Of a DNA stretch of 64,000 nucleotides, positions 54,148-63,933 are shown piece by piece (within the stretch, counting starts at the first letter, position 1; each line of letters starts with the position of its first letter). Source of the DNA: FEB-7 sp963698265 (GTDB taxonomy: Bacteria; Pseudomonadota; Gammaproteobacteria; Burkholderiales; Usitatibacteraceae); assembly GCA_963698265.1 (NCBI GenBank), contig CAVOQC010000002.1, positions 481,543-545,542 on the forward strand. Direction: 5' to 3'. The notes below the pieces were generated by a model that saw nothing but the letters and a program-made list of their open reading frames with translations, did no database searches and was not told the origin of the DNA. Made by a program: the position numbers and the translations under genes.

Positions 54148-54441
54148 TCAGGGAGCCGGTTCGATCTCGAAGATCTGGTCGAATCCAGAGTACTGGAAGA
54201 TGTCCTGAAGGTGGCGATTCACCCCCGCGAGCCGCAGTTTCCCCGACGCGGCGAGGAGCCGCTTCTGGGTCTTCAGGAGCACGCCCAGGCCGGCGCTCGA
54301 GATGTATTCGAGCCCGCTGCAGTCGAGCGTCACCGTGCCGTCGACCTTGTCGAGGAACGCCTGCGCCGCCGGGCACTGGGCGGCGTCCAGCCGCCCGGTG
54401 ATGACCACCACTCCCTGCGCGCCATGATCGATCGCCAGCAT
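54148..54441 (-). CDS. STAS-domain anti-anti-sigma factor (RsbV/SpoIIAA-like)
   Basis: A 97-residue single-domain STAS protein. The phosphorylatable Ser region is LDCSGLEYISSAGLGVLL, matching the conserved SSAG motif of SpoIIAA/RsbV. It should be phosphorylated by the RsbW-like kinase encoded just upstream and dephosphorylated by the PP2C protein, thereby sequestering or releasing the kinase. Its ATG shares a base with the kinase TGA (TGATG). The start has a GAGGAGAGG ribosome-binding site. Confidence 0.93.
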   Translation of the reverse strand: MLAIDHGAQGVVVITGRLDAAQCPAAQAFLDKVDGTVTLDCSGLEYISSAGLGVLLKTQKRLLAASGKLRLAGVNRHLQDIFQYSGFDQIFEIEPAP

Positions 54442-54902
54442 CACGCCTCTCCTCGGGTCGATTTTTTCTCTGTCACCGGCTGTCCCGCCAGTGTCTTCCT
54501 GAAGGTGATCCGGCTTTCCCGCCGTTCCCGCGAATGCTCGTAGCCCCAGGAATCCACGAGCCGGCGGATGAGGTGCAGCCCCAAGCCCCCCGGGCGGCGC
54601 TGCTCGATGGGCAGGTTCGTGTCCGCGTCGGGCGCCTGGGTCATATCGAAAGGCTCGACGCCGAAGTCCGTGAGGCTCGCCTCGACGCCGCCCTCCACCG
54701 TGGCGATGTCCATCCGGATCTCGGTCCCCGGATCCGCCGCCGCACCGTATTTGACCATGTTCGTGAAGAGTTCCTCCACGACCAGGTCCACGGTGGGAAG
54801 CAGCCGCGGGTCCACGCCCGCGCGGGCGAAGAATTCCGAGGTGAACTCGAAGATCCGCGCGATCGACTCGAAGCTGCGGGCGAAGGCGCGCGTGGCGTTC
54901 AC
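54441..54902 (-). CDS. RsbW-like serine kinase/anti-sigma (HATPase_c)
   Basis: A 153-residue GHKL ATPase. N box EELFTNMVKYG, G1 box DFGVEPFD and G2 box RRPGGLGLHLIRRL are present, the layout of RsbW/SpoIIAB kinases. It is expected to phosphorylate the STAS protein. The GTG at 54902 overlaps the phosphatase stop (GTGA) and the 3' end overlaps the STAS start. Whether it binds a sigma factor directly is unknown; there is no sigma-B homologue here, only the ECF factor. Confidence 0.9.
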   Translation of the reverse strand: MNATRAFARSFESIARIFEFTSEFFARAGVDPRLLPTVDLVVEELFTNMVKYGAAADPGTEIRMDIATVEGGVEASLTDFGVEPFDMTQAPDADTNLPIEQRRPGGLGLHLIRRLVDSWGYEHSRERRESRITFRKTLAGQPVTEKKSTRGEA

Positions 54903-56167
54903 GCAAGCGCCTCGCGCTTGACCAGCACGATCGTCATGTCGTCGTCCTGCGGGGCGCCCTTCGCGAAGGCCTGCACCGCCTCCAGGAGGATCGCCGAGAT
55001 CTCCGCCGTGTGCTTGCCACGGTGGGCGGCGACCAGCTCGCGCACGCGCGCCTCGCCGAATTGCTCGTTGGCCGCGTCGTGGTACTCGTAGATGCCGTCG
55101 GAGAGCAGCACCAGGATGTCGCCGGGCTGCATCTCGAGAGTCACCGCCGGGCGCAGCGTCTTGAGCGGCATCGCCGCCAGCGGGAAACTCGTCGGCTTGT
55201 GGCGGTCGCAGTCCCCGGTGGCGGCGTGGAAGTGCAGGATCGGCCCCTGCCCGCCGCTGTGGAAGCGCATGCGGTGCGCGTTCACGTCCAGCAGCCCGAT
55301 GAACGCGGTGATGAAGCGGTCGTCCGGAAGCGTGTCGGCGAGCTGGTTGTTCACCTGCGTGAACGCGGTCTCCAGGCTCGCGCCCAGCCGGAAGGCCATG
55401 CGCAGCATCGCCTGCATCTGGGTCACCGACAGCGCCGGTGCGATGCCGTGCCCCGTGGCGTCGCCCAGGACCGCGAGGAGACCCTGGTCGATGATCGCGA
55501 GGTCGAAGGTGTCGCCGCCCGTGAGCCCCGCGGGCTGGCACATGCCGAACACGTCGTAGCCCGGCAACTGCGGCATGCGGGAGGGCAGGGAGCTCATCTG
55601 CACGATGCGCGCCATTTCCAGCTCCTGGCGCAGCTTCTCGCCCTCGATGAGGGCGTCGGTCATGCGCACGCGCTGCAGCGCCACGGCGCACTGCGCGGCG
55701 AGCGCCGTGGCGAGCGTCTCGTCGTCGGCGTCGAAGACGCCGTCGGCCTTGTTCAGCACCTGCATCACGCCCACGAGCACGTCCTTGTGGTCCACCAGCG
55801 GCAGGGTGAGCATGCAGCGCGTGTGGTAGCCGGAACGCCGGTCCACGTCGGGGTTGAAGCGCCGGTCGGCGTAGCAGTCGGGGACGTTGATGATCTGCCG
55901 GTCGCGCGCGCAGGCGCCCACGATGCCGGCGCCCGCGGGAACGCGCAGCGGCTCGATGTCGGTGGCGACTTCGAGGATCAACTCGTCGGTGGCGGGGTCG
56001 TAGAGCCACACCGAGCCGCCGTCGGCCTGGAGAACCTGCTTGGCGGCGCTCACCACTTCGGCAAGCATGGTGAGCAAATCGAACGGGGCCGCCAGCTTGC
56101 TGGTGACCGCGAGGATCGCCTCCATGTCTCGCGCCGAAAGGCCGCGCTGGTGGGCCTGTGCGCTCAT
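54899..56167 (-). CDS. GAF-domain PP2C-type phosphatase (RsbU-like)
   Basis: A 422-residue protein. Residues 25-180 are a GAF sensor domain (ADGGSVWLYDPATDELI, then VMQVLNKADGVFDADDETLA). Residues 210-420 are a SpoIIE/PP2C phosphatase domain with GLTGGDTFDLAII, LGDATGHGIAPA, LLSDGIYEY and QDDDMTIVLV, all metal ligands kept. It should dephosphorylate the STAS protein and so be the input of the switch. The start (MSAQAHQRG) lacks a clear ribosome-binding site; 63 bp of divergent region separates it from the GGDEF-like gene. Confidence 0.92.
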   Translation of the reverse strand: MSAQAHQRGLSARDMEAILAVTSKLAAPFDLLTMLAEVVSAAKQVLQADGGSVWLYDPATDELILEVATDIEPLRVPAGAGIVGACARDRQIINVPDCYADRRFNPDVDRRSGYHTRCMLTLPLVDHKDVLVGVMQVLNKADGVFDADDETLATALAAQCAVALQRVRMTDALIEGEKLRQELEMARIVQMSSLPSRMPQLPGYDVFGMCQPAGLTGGDTFDLAIIDQGLLAVLGDATGHGIAPALSVTQMQAMLRMAFRLGASLETAFTQVNNQLADTLPDDRFITAFIGLLDVNAHRMRFHSGGQGPILHFHAATGDCDRHKPTSFPLAAMPLKTLRPAVTLEMQPGDILVLLSDGIYEYHDAANEQFGEARVRELVAAHRGKHTAEISAILLEAVQAFAKGAPQDDDMTIVLVKREALA

Positions 56168-56230
56168 GCGGCAGAATGTAACAGAAGCCACCCGGGGCGA
56201 TCCGGGGATTCCTCCAGGAAGCGAGCAGCC

Positions 56231-57151
56231 GTGGACGAACAGACCGCCAAGGCAGTCCTCACCGTGCTCGCGGGCCTCGAGGGCGTGGCCGCCGCGCGCC
56301 TGTCCCCGCAGGGCAGCGTTCTCGAAGCCGGAGGATTCCTCGCGGCGATCCTGCCGGGGGGCGACGTATCCGCGCGGTTCCGCGTCCCGACCTGGGAGCG
56401 GCTGTCGGCAGGCTCCGGCGGGGACGGGTCCGCACCGCACTACCGGGGCCCGCTCACGCTCGCCGGGGAACACGGCGCCGAGCAGTCCCTGAACGCCACG
56501 CTCTGGCGCGACCCGGCGGGGTTCCTGCTGCTCGCCGAGCGACCCGCCGACGACATGGAGCACCTGAGCAAGTCCACCGTGCGCCTGTCGAACGAACTGG
56601 CCGCGGCGCGGCGCGAGCTGGCAGACGCGAAAGGCAACCTGGACGCGCGCGAGGAGCAGGTGCGCGTGATGTCGTTCGTGGACCGCATCACGGGCCTCGG
56701 AAACCGGCGCGCCTTCCACCAGGCGCTCGCCGCCGAGGTCCTGCGCGTGGGCCGCTACGGCGGGCCGCTGTGCCTCGTGCTCGCCTCCATCGACGGACTC
56801 GCGGGCATCGCCGAGCATTTCGGCGAGGACCGCGGCGACGACGTGATGCGTTGCTTCGCGCGCGTGGTGTGCAACGAGACGCGCAAGACCGACCACGCCT
56901 GCCGCGTGGACGAGAACCGCTTCATGCTCATGCTCACGCAGACGCCGACGGAGCGGGCCGCGGGAATCACCGACCGGATCCGGGTTGCCTTCGCGGCCGC
57001 CTCGCCGGGCATGGTGGCGACCACGGTGACGGCGAGCTTCGGCCACGCCGATTGGCGCGAGGGCGAGGACGCCGCCTCGCTCCTCGACCGCGTGGAGTCC
57101 GCGCTGAAGGCGGCGCGCGATGCGGGAGGCGACCGGGTCGCGATGGCCTGA
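56231..57151 (+). CDS. Degenerate GGDEF-domain protein
   Basis: A 306-residue protein starting at a GTG with AGGAAG upstream. Residues 1-120 are a variable N-terminal domain, 110-150 a helical coiled-coil linker (LSNELAAARRELADAKGNL), and 150-306 a GGDEF fold (FVDRITGLGNRRAFHQAL). The signature reads RVDEN instead of GGDEF, so diguanylate cyclase activity is unlikely, although the DE pair remains; a receptor or partner-binding role is possible. No allosteric RxxD I-site was seen. It is divergent from the partner-switching operon and may be functionally linked. Confidence 0.82.
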   Translation: MDEQTAKAVLTVLAGLEGVAAARLSPQGSVLEAGGFLAAILPGGDVSARFRVPTWERLSAGSGGDGSAPHYRGPLTLAGEHGAEQSLNATLWRDPAGFLLLAERPADDMEHLSKSTVRLSNELAAARRELADAKGNLDAREEQVRVMSFVDRITGLGNRRAFHQALAAEVLRVGRYGGPLCLVLASIDGLAGIAEHFGEDRGDDVMRCFARVVCNETRKTDHACRVDENRFMLMLTQTPTERAAGITDRIRVAFAAASPGMVATTVTASFGHADWREGEDAASLLDRVESALKAARDAGGDRVAMA

Positions 57152-57175
57152 GTCGCGCTCGCGCCGGCGCTCGCC

Positions 57176-58876
57176 TCAGTTTCCGAGCGCGGCCCCGTCG
57201 CGCCGCGGGTCGGCGCCGCCGATCCAGCCGCCGGCGCTTCGCTTGAGGAAGCCGAGCCCGCTCACGAGCGGGACTTCCTCCACCGCGTGCCCCTTCGCGG
57301 CGAGCGCAGGGGCAAGGGCCGCGGCGGACGTTCCCTTCTCGAGTTGCAGCTTGCCGGGGACCGCGGTGCTGAGGTGGCCGCGCGCAACCGCCTCGGCGGG
57401 CGTGCGGTCGTTCGCGAGCATCTCGATCAGGGCGGAGGCGATGTAGTCCACGATCGGGCCGCCGCCGGCCGAGCCCCCCACGACCACGGGTTGGCCTTCG
57501 CGGTCGAAGACGATCGTCGGCGCCATGGAGGTCACGGGGCGCTTGCGCGGCGCCATCTGGTTCGCGATGGTCTCGCCGGGCTTGGGCGCGGCGGAGAAGT
57601 TGGTCATGGCGTTGTTCAGGACGAATCCGTCCACGGCGAGGCGCGAGCCGAAGTTCAGGTTGATCGTCGTGGTGATCGAGATCGCGTTCCCGGCACGGTC
57701 GGCGATGGCGATCTGGCTCGTGGCGACCACCTGGTCGCTTTCGTCGGGGGCAAGGGCGGAGCGCTGCATCCCGGGCACGCCCGCCTTCACGTCCTTCGCG
57801 GCGTGGCCCGCGTCGATGGCGGCGGCACGGTCCCGGGCGTAGGCGGGGTCGGCGAGCGCGGCCACGGGTGCGGCCACGAAATCCGGGTCGCCGATGTACT
57901 TGCGGCGATCGGCCTGCGCGAGCTTTCCCGCTTCCGCATACAGGTGTGAGAACGAGGGGTCGCTGAAATCGAACCTGCCTCCTGCGCGAGCCTCCACCAT
58001 TTGCAGCACCTGCAGCACGACGAGGCCCCCGAAGGACGGCGGCGCCATGGTGCACACCCGCCAGGAGAGAAATGGCGCGCAGACGGGGTCGCGCTCGACG
58101 GCGCGGTAGGCGTGCAGGTCTTCCGCCGTCATGAGCGTGGGCCGGAAACCGCGCTGCGCGGCGTCCACGATCGCCTTCGCCCCGTCGCCTTCGAGGAAAG
58201 AGGCCGGGCCGCCGAGGGCGAGCCGGCGAAGCGTCTTCGCGTATTCGGGATTGCGGATCGTCGTGCCGACCGGGTGCGGCTTGCCGTCGCCGGCGAAGTA
58301 GAGCGCGTGCATCTCCGCGTGGTGCTTCGCCGCGTCCGGCTGCGAGAGGATGCCGTGCAGGTAGCGCGGCATCGGGAAGCCGCGCTCGGCGAGATCGATC
58401 GCGGGCGCGAGCAACTCGCGCCAGGCGAGCTTGCCGTGGCGCTCGTGCACCATCGCGAGGACGGCTGCGGTGCCGGGCACGCCCACGGTGCGGCCGCCGC
58501 GCCGCGAGGCCTCGGCTTCGAGAAGCTTGCCGTCCGTGTCGGTGCGCGAACTTGCCGTGACGCGGGCGGGTGCGGCGGCGAGCCCGTCCCAGGACTGGAG
58601 CTTGCGGCCCGAGGCGTCCCAGTGCATGACCAGCGTTCCGCCGCCGAGGCCCGAGGACTGCGGTTCCACGAGCCCCAGCACCATCTGCGCGGCGATCGCG
58701 GCGTCGATGGGCGAGCCGCCCTTGTCCAGTATTTCCAGTGCGGCTTGCGACGCGAGGGGATGGGCGGTCACCGCGATCTGCCCTTTCGCGGCCTCGGAAG
58801 CGGGGGCGACCGATTCGGGCGGAAGCGCGCAGGAGGCGAGGAAGCAGGCAAGGGCGGCGGCGGTCAGGCGGTTCAT
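57176..58876 (-). CDS. Gamma-glutamyltransferase-family lipoprotein
   Basis: A 566-residue Ntn-hydrolase with a lipobox-like CFLASC. The self-processing site is in VVATSQIAIADRAGN, where the Thr is the expected nucleophile (VATSQ for the usual TTH). The N-terminal GGSPIDAAIAAQMVLGLVEPQSSGLGGG and the later TSMAPTIVFD and GGSAGGGPI (GSPGG in GGT) are recognisable. The usual TTH is altered, so the specificity may differ from glutathione. It removes gamma-glutamyl groups in the periplasm. A short gap separates it from the aldo/keto reductase gene upstream, same strand. Confidence 0.88.
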   Translation of the reverse strand: MNRLTAAALACFLASCALPPESVAPASEAAKGQIAVTAHPLASQAALEILDKGGSPIDAAIAAQMVLGLVEPQSSGLGGGTLVMHWDASGRKLQSWDGLAAAPARVTASSRTDTDGKLLEAEASRRGGRTVGVPGTAAVLAMVHERHGKLAWRELLAPAIDLAERGFPMPRYLHGILSQPDAAKHHAEMHALYFAGDGKPHPVGTTIRNPEYAKTLRRLALGGPASFLEGDGAKAIVDAAQRGFRPTLMTAEDLHAYRAVERDPVCAPFLSWRVCTMAPPSFGGLVVLQVLQMVEARAGGRFDFSDPSFSHLYAEAGKLAQADRRKYIGDPDFVAAPVAALADPAYARDRAAAIDAGHAAKDVKAGVPGMQRSALAPDESDQVVATSQIAIADRAGNAISITTTINLNFGSRLAVDGFVLNNAMTNFSAAPKPGETIANQMAPRKRPVTSMAPTIVFDREGQPVVVGGSAGGGPIVDYIASALIEMLANDRTPAEAVARGHLSTAVPGKLQLEKGTSAAALAPALAAKGHAVEEVPLVSGLGFLKRSAGGWIGGADPRRDGAALGN

Positions 58877-58950
58877 CGGTCGGGGTGCGCTCGGTGAGGT
58901 TGAAAGGAACTTTTCGGCGGACGGCGGACGGCGGACGGCGAGCCGGAAGA

Positions 58951-59880
58951 CTACAGGCGATCGAAATCCGCTGCCATGCGCCGACGCAGCGCCGCGTCCG
59001 GCAGGCGCCCGGCGAGGGCTCCGATGTTCTCGCGCATGTGCGCCGGGTTCGTCGTCGCGGGAATCGCGCAGGTGACGGCGGGGTGCGATACCACGAACTT
59101 GAGGAAGACCTGCGCCCAGTTGGCGCAGTCAATTTCCGCGGCCCAGGCCGGGAGGGGCTTTCCCTTCACCGTATCGAAGAGCCCGCCGCCGTCGAATGGG
59201 CGGTTCACGATCACCGCCGCGCCGCGATCGCCCGCCGCGGGAAGAAGCCGCTTTTCCGCCTCGCGCTCGCCGAGGTTGTAGGTGAACTGCACGAAGTCGA
59301 ATCGCTCGCGGCGCATGGCGGCCAGGAGCGCGTCATGCCTGCGCCCGTGCGAGGTCGTGATGCCGATGTGGCGGATGCGGCCCGTGGCCTTCCAGGCCTT
59401 GAGCGTGACGAGGTGCGTCTCCCAGTCGAGCATGTTGTGCACCTGCATCAAGTCGAATCGCGGCACGCCCCAGTGCCCGAAGGATTCCTCCATCTGCCTC
59501 ACGCCGAGAAAGCGCGTGGGCGTCCAGACCTTGGTCGCGTTGAAGACCCGCCCGGGCCGCGCCTTCGGCACCAGCTCGCCGAGCGCGGCTTCCGCGTAGC
59601 CGTACATCGGCGAGGAATCGAGGAGCGTGCCGCCGCCGGCGAAGAACTCGCGCAGCACCGCCAGGCGCGCGTCGCGCTCGCCCCCCGGTGCCACGTCGAA
59701 AGTGAGCCAGGTGCCCATGCCGACGGCCGGGACCTTCTCCCCCGTGGCGGGGATGGCGCGCTCGAGAATGGCCGCTGGGGCCGCGCGGGCCGGCCCGGGC
59801 AGCGCCGCCGCGCAAGCCAGGGCGGCGAGGCCGGAGAGTGCGCGTCGGCGATCGAGCCGGATTTCGCGTTTCATGGACAT
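58951..59880 (-). CDS. Tat-exported aldo/keto reductase-family protein
   Basis: A 309-residue protein with a twin-arginine-like signal (LDRRRALSGLAALACAAAL). The aldo/keto reductase tetrad is visible: Asp and Tyr in LDSSPMYGYAE, Lys in NATKVW and His in LMQVHNML. NADPH-binding residues near the end (IPATTNPAHMREN) fit. The start at 59880 (MSMKREI) has GAGGGG upstream; the ATG at 59874 is a second option. Exported AKRs of this type carry an unknown cargo; the cofactor must be acquired before export. Confidence 0.87.
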   Translation of the reverse strand: MSMKREIRLDRRRALSGLAALACAAALPGPARAAPAAILERAIPATGEKVPAVGMGTWLTFDVAPGGERDARLAVLREFFAGGGTLLDSSPMYGYAEAALGELVPKARPGRVFNATKVWTPTRFLGVRQMEESFGHWGVPRFDLMQVHNMLDWETHLVTLKAWKATGRIRHIGITTSHGRRHDALLAAMRRERFDFVQFTYNLGEREAEKRLLPAAGDRGAAVIVNRPFDGGGLFDTVKGKPLPAWAAEIDCANWAQVFLKFVVSHPAVTCAIPATTNPAHMRENIGALAGRLPDAALRRRMAADFDRL

Positions 59881-59956
59881 GTGCCCCTCGGACTCCTCAG
59901 TTTGCACCCGTCGGCGTAGGATGGAGGCATTCGCCGCTCTGGAGGAGTAAAGAAAA

Positions 59957-60436
59957 ATGATCGATCGTCCCGTCGGAGACATCCTGAAAGGCAAGTCGAG
60001 TCCGACCCTGCTGTCGGTGTCCGCCACGGCAATGGTGACGGAGGCCGTGGCCCTGATGGACGAGAAGGGGCTGGGTTCGGTTCTCGTGCGCGATGCGAGC
60101 GGGGCCATGGCCGGCATCTTCACCGAGCGCGACCTCATGCGTCGCGTCGTGCGCCAGGGCCGCGACCCGAAGTCCACCCCGATGTCCGCGGTCATGACGC
60201 CCGACGTGCGCAAGGTGTCGGCGTCGGAGACGATCGTGGAGGTGCTGCGGATCATGGTCGAGCACGGCTACCGGCACATGCTCGTGGCCGACGGCGGCAA
60301 GCCCGCCGGCGTGGTCTCGATCCGCGACCTGATGCGCTGGCTCATCCTGCCGGACGCGCCCATCGCCCACGAGGGGCGCCGGGGCGAGGTCCACGAGCGT
60401 GCCAAGGACACGGTGGAGACCCTGCGGCAGGTCTAG
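59957..60436 (+). CDS. CBS-domain pair protein
   Basis: A 159-residue protein made of two CBS domains (residues 15-75 and 80-140). The first has AVALMDEKGLGSVLVRDASG and GIFTERDLMRRVV, the second SETIVEVLRIMVEHGYRHM and GVVSIRDLMRWLI. Such pairs bind adenine nucleotides and act as energy sensors. The GGAGGAGTAAAGAAAA leader gives a strong ribosome-binding site. It is divergent from the aldo/keto reductase gene and 62 bp upstream of tRNA-Arg. Confidence 0.92.
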   Translation: MIDRPVGDILKGKSSPTLLSVSATAMVTEAVALMDEKGLGSVLVRDASGAMAGIFTERDLMRRVVRQGRDPKSTPMSAVMTPDVRKVSASETIVEVLRIMVEHGYRHMLVADGGKPAGVVSIRDLMRWLILPDAPIAHEGRRGEVHERAKDTVETLRQV

Positions 60437-60478
60437 GTTCCGGCAAGGGCCGCCCTCGCCGGGAAGGGCAAAAATCGC

Positions 60479-60484
60479 TATAAT
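60479..60484 (+). promoter_or_regulatory. -10 element (TATAAT) of tRNA-Arg
   Basis: A perfect TATAAT 15 nt before the tRNA. The -35 at 17 nt (TCGCCG) is poor. Pattern match only. Confidence 0.6.
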
Positions 60485-60498
60485 TCTCGGCTCTCCAA

Positions 60499-60575
60499 GC
60501 GCCCGTAGCTCAGTTGGATAGAGTACCTGGCTACGAACCAGGGGGTCGTGGGTTCGAATCCTGCCGGGCGCGCCA
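60499..60575 (+). tRNA. tRNA-Arg (anticodon ACG)
   Basis: A complete 77-nt tRNA with encoded CCA: acceptor GCGCCCG/CGGGCGC, D-arm GCTC...GAGT, anticodon stem CCTGG/CCAGG with loop CTACGAA (anticodon ACG, A34 normally edited to inosine) and T-loop TTCGAAT. Discriminator G. Confidence 0.96.
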
Positions 60576-60583
60576 GTTTTATC

Positions 60584-60611
60584 AAGGGGCCAGTCGAAAG
60601 ACCGGCCCCTT
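60584..60611 (+). terminator. Terminator after tRNA-Arg and the ABC permease gene
   Basis: A stem AAGGGGCC / GGCCCCTT (8 bp, extended by 3 more pairs after one mismatch, with a GAAA loop) 8 nt after the tRNA, followed by GTCATTTCT. It also lies 8 nt past the end of the convergent permease gene, so it may serve both. Confidence 0.75.
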
Positions 60612-60618
60612 GTCATTT

Positions 60619-61816
60619 CTACTCGTGCCGAAGCGCCTCGATCGGATCGAGCCGCGCGGCGCGCCGCGCCGGGAAGTAGCCGAACAGCACCCCGATGCAG
60701 GCCGAGAAGAGGAAGCTCAACACGTTCACGCCGGGGTTGAAGACATACGGCACGCTCATCATGGCCGACAAGCCGATGGAGGCGCCCGTGGCCAGCACGA
60801 CGCCGACGAGCCCCCCGAGGGCGGCCAGCACCACCGCCTCGATCAGGAACTGCAGCAGCACCTCGCGCTCCAGCGCGCCGATGGCCAGGCGCAAGCCGAT
60901 TTCCTTGGTGCGCTCGGTCACGCTCACCAGCATGATGTTCATGATGCCGATGCCGCCCACCAGCAGGCTCACCGCGGCCACGGCACCCAGCAGCGTGGTC
61001 ATCACCTGGGTGGTGCCCGAGAGCGTGTCGGCGAGCTGCTTGGTGTCGAGCACGCTGAAGTTGTCCTCGTCGGTGTCGGCGAGCTTGCGGCGCTCGCGCA
61101 GCAGCTGCGTCATGCTGGCCTTGACGCGCGTGCTGTCGCTGCCATCGGCCATGGACACGAGCAGGTCGTTGACCTGGGTATTGCCGGTGATGCGGCGCTG
61201 CAGCGTCTTGATCGGGATGAAGACGAGGTCGTCCTGGTCGTTGCCGAACGAGCCCTGGCCCTTGGAGCCGAGCACGCCGATGACCTCGCAGCTGATCTGC
61301 TTCACGCGCAGCGACTCGCCCAGCGCGGGGCTGCTGCCGAAGAGCTCGCGCCGCACGGTCTCGCCGATCATGCAGACGGCCGCGCCGGCCCGCTCCTCGG
61401 CGTCGGAAAACTCGCGCCCCTGGGCCAGGGTCCAGTTGCCGATGGTGAGCCACGCGTTCGTGCTGCCGGTGATGGTGCTGCTCCAGTTGCGGCCATTGGC
61501 CACCAGCGTTCCCGACGTGCGCGATTGGGGGGCTGCGGCCGCCACGCCTCCGATCTGGGTGGCGATGGCCTCGGCGTCGGTGTCCTTGAAGAAGGGCGCG
61601 CTGGAGCCGCCGCTGCCCGGACCCATGCGCTGGCCCGGGCGCACCTGCAGCAGGTTGGTGCCCAGGCCCGAGATCTGGGCCTGCACGGCGAGTGTTGCAC
61701 CGTTGCCTACCGTGACCATGGTGATGACGGCGCTCACGCCGATCACGATGCCCAGGATCGTGAGGAAGGAGCGCATCAGGTTGCGCCGGATCGAGCGCAG
61801 CGCGAGCAGGAGCGTG

Positions 61817-61827
<11 letters not shown>
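60619..61827 (-). CDS. MacB-type ABC transporter permease
   Basis: A 402-residue MacB/LolC-type permease: TM1 near the N-terminus (MRSFLTILGIVIGVSAVI), a large periplasmic MacB-PCD domain (residues 45-270) and three C-terminal membrane segments (the SVTERTKEIGLRLAIGA coupling-helix motif and FPARRAARLDPIEALRHE end). It would export macrolides, lipids or peptides through TolC with the adaptor. The GTG at 61827 is the start, and it overlaps the ATPase gene by 11 nt. Confidence 0.92.
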
Positions 61828-62619
<792 letters not shown>

Positions 62620-62623
<4 letters not shown>

Positions 62624-63933
62624 TTCGCGGTGCCCGCGCTGCGCTGGTCGGTGATGACCGCCATGCCTGGCGTGAGGGCTTCGCCGCTGACTTCCGTCAT
62701 GCGCCCGTCGGTGATGCCGGCCTGCACCGACACGGCCACCGCCCGCCCATCCCGCAGCACCCAGATCTGGCGCGCGCCCGGGGCCTTGCTGTCGGTGCCG
62801 GCCACCTTGACGCTGCTGCTTCGCGGCGGGCGCGGCATCATCTTGGACAGGATGCTGCTGGCCCCGGAGGCCTTGCTCGCCACGCCTGCTTCGGCGGGCG
62901 AGAAGCGCAGCGCCGTATTGGGCACCAGCAGCACGTCGTTGCGTTCGGTGGCGACGATCGTGGCCACCGCGGTCATCCCGGGGCGAAGGCTGAGATCGGT
63001 GTTATTCACTTCGAGGGTAGCCACGTAGGTCACCACGTTGTTGGTCGTGGTCGAGCCATAGGCCACCCGGCGAACGGTCGCCGGGAAGCGGCGCGTGGGG
63101 TAGGCGCTCACCGTGAAGCTCGCCTTCTGGCCCACGTTCACCGCGCCCACGTCGGCCTCGTCCACGCTGGCTTCGAGCTTCAGTTGCGCCAGGTTCTCCG
63201 CCAGGGAAAAGAGGGTCACGGCCTGCAGCGATGCCGCCACCGCGTTGCCCGGTTCCACCGAACGGCTGAGCACCACGCCGTCGATCGGCGAGCGGATCGA
63301 GGCCTTGGACAGGTTGGTCTCGTTCGTGGAAAGCGACGCGCGAGCCACGGCCACGTTGGCGACGGCGCTCGATTCGCTGGCCACGGCGCGGTCCAGGGCG
63401 GCGCGCGCGCTGTCGAGCTCGGTGGCCGAAGGAACCTTGCCACCCGAGAGGCGCGACACCTCCTCGTAGCGCTGCAGCGTGGCGCGCGCCTCGGTCACCG
63501 TGGCCGCGGCCTGTGCCTGCGCGGCTTGCGCGGCCGCCAGCGCTGCGCGCGCGCTGGTCACCTGGTCGCCCAGCTTGGATTCGTCCAGTTCCACCAGCAC
63601 CTGCCCGGCCTTCACGCGGTCGTTCACGTCCACCACCACGCGCGTGACCGTGCCCGAGAGTTCGCTGCCGATGCTCACGGAGCGCGTGGGCTGCAGCGTG
63701 CCGTTGGCCGACACGCTCAGCGTGAGGTTGCCCTTGCGAAGCTCGGTGGTCACATAGGAGGGCGCGGCATTGCTGGCGCTTTGCGCGAGCCAGTAATAGA
63801 CGCCGCCGGCCACGACCAGCAGGAGGCCGAGACCGATCCAGAGCGAGATGCGCTGCCACCAGCGCGGCGGGTGGTCCTCGCCCAACAGTGATTGCAGGTC
63901 GGCAGGGGAGGTGGTGGTCGTCTTCTTGGTCAT
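62620..63933 (-). CDS. MacA-type periplasmic adaptor (membrane fusion protein)
   Basis: A 437-residue adaptor with one N-terminal membrane helix (residues 29-48, WIGLGLLLVVAGGVYYWLA). Barrel-sandwich/lipoyl halves GTVTRVVVDVNDRVKAGQVL and IRSPIDGVVLSRSVEPGNAV flank a helical hairpin (residues 118-190) rich in Ala that would contact TolC. Beta-barrel and MP domains follow. It pairs with the ATPase and permease genes downstream as MacA pairs with MacB. A TolC gene may be beyond the right edge. Confidence 0.93.
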
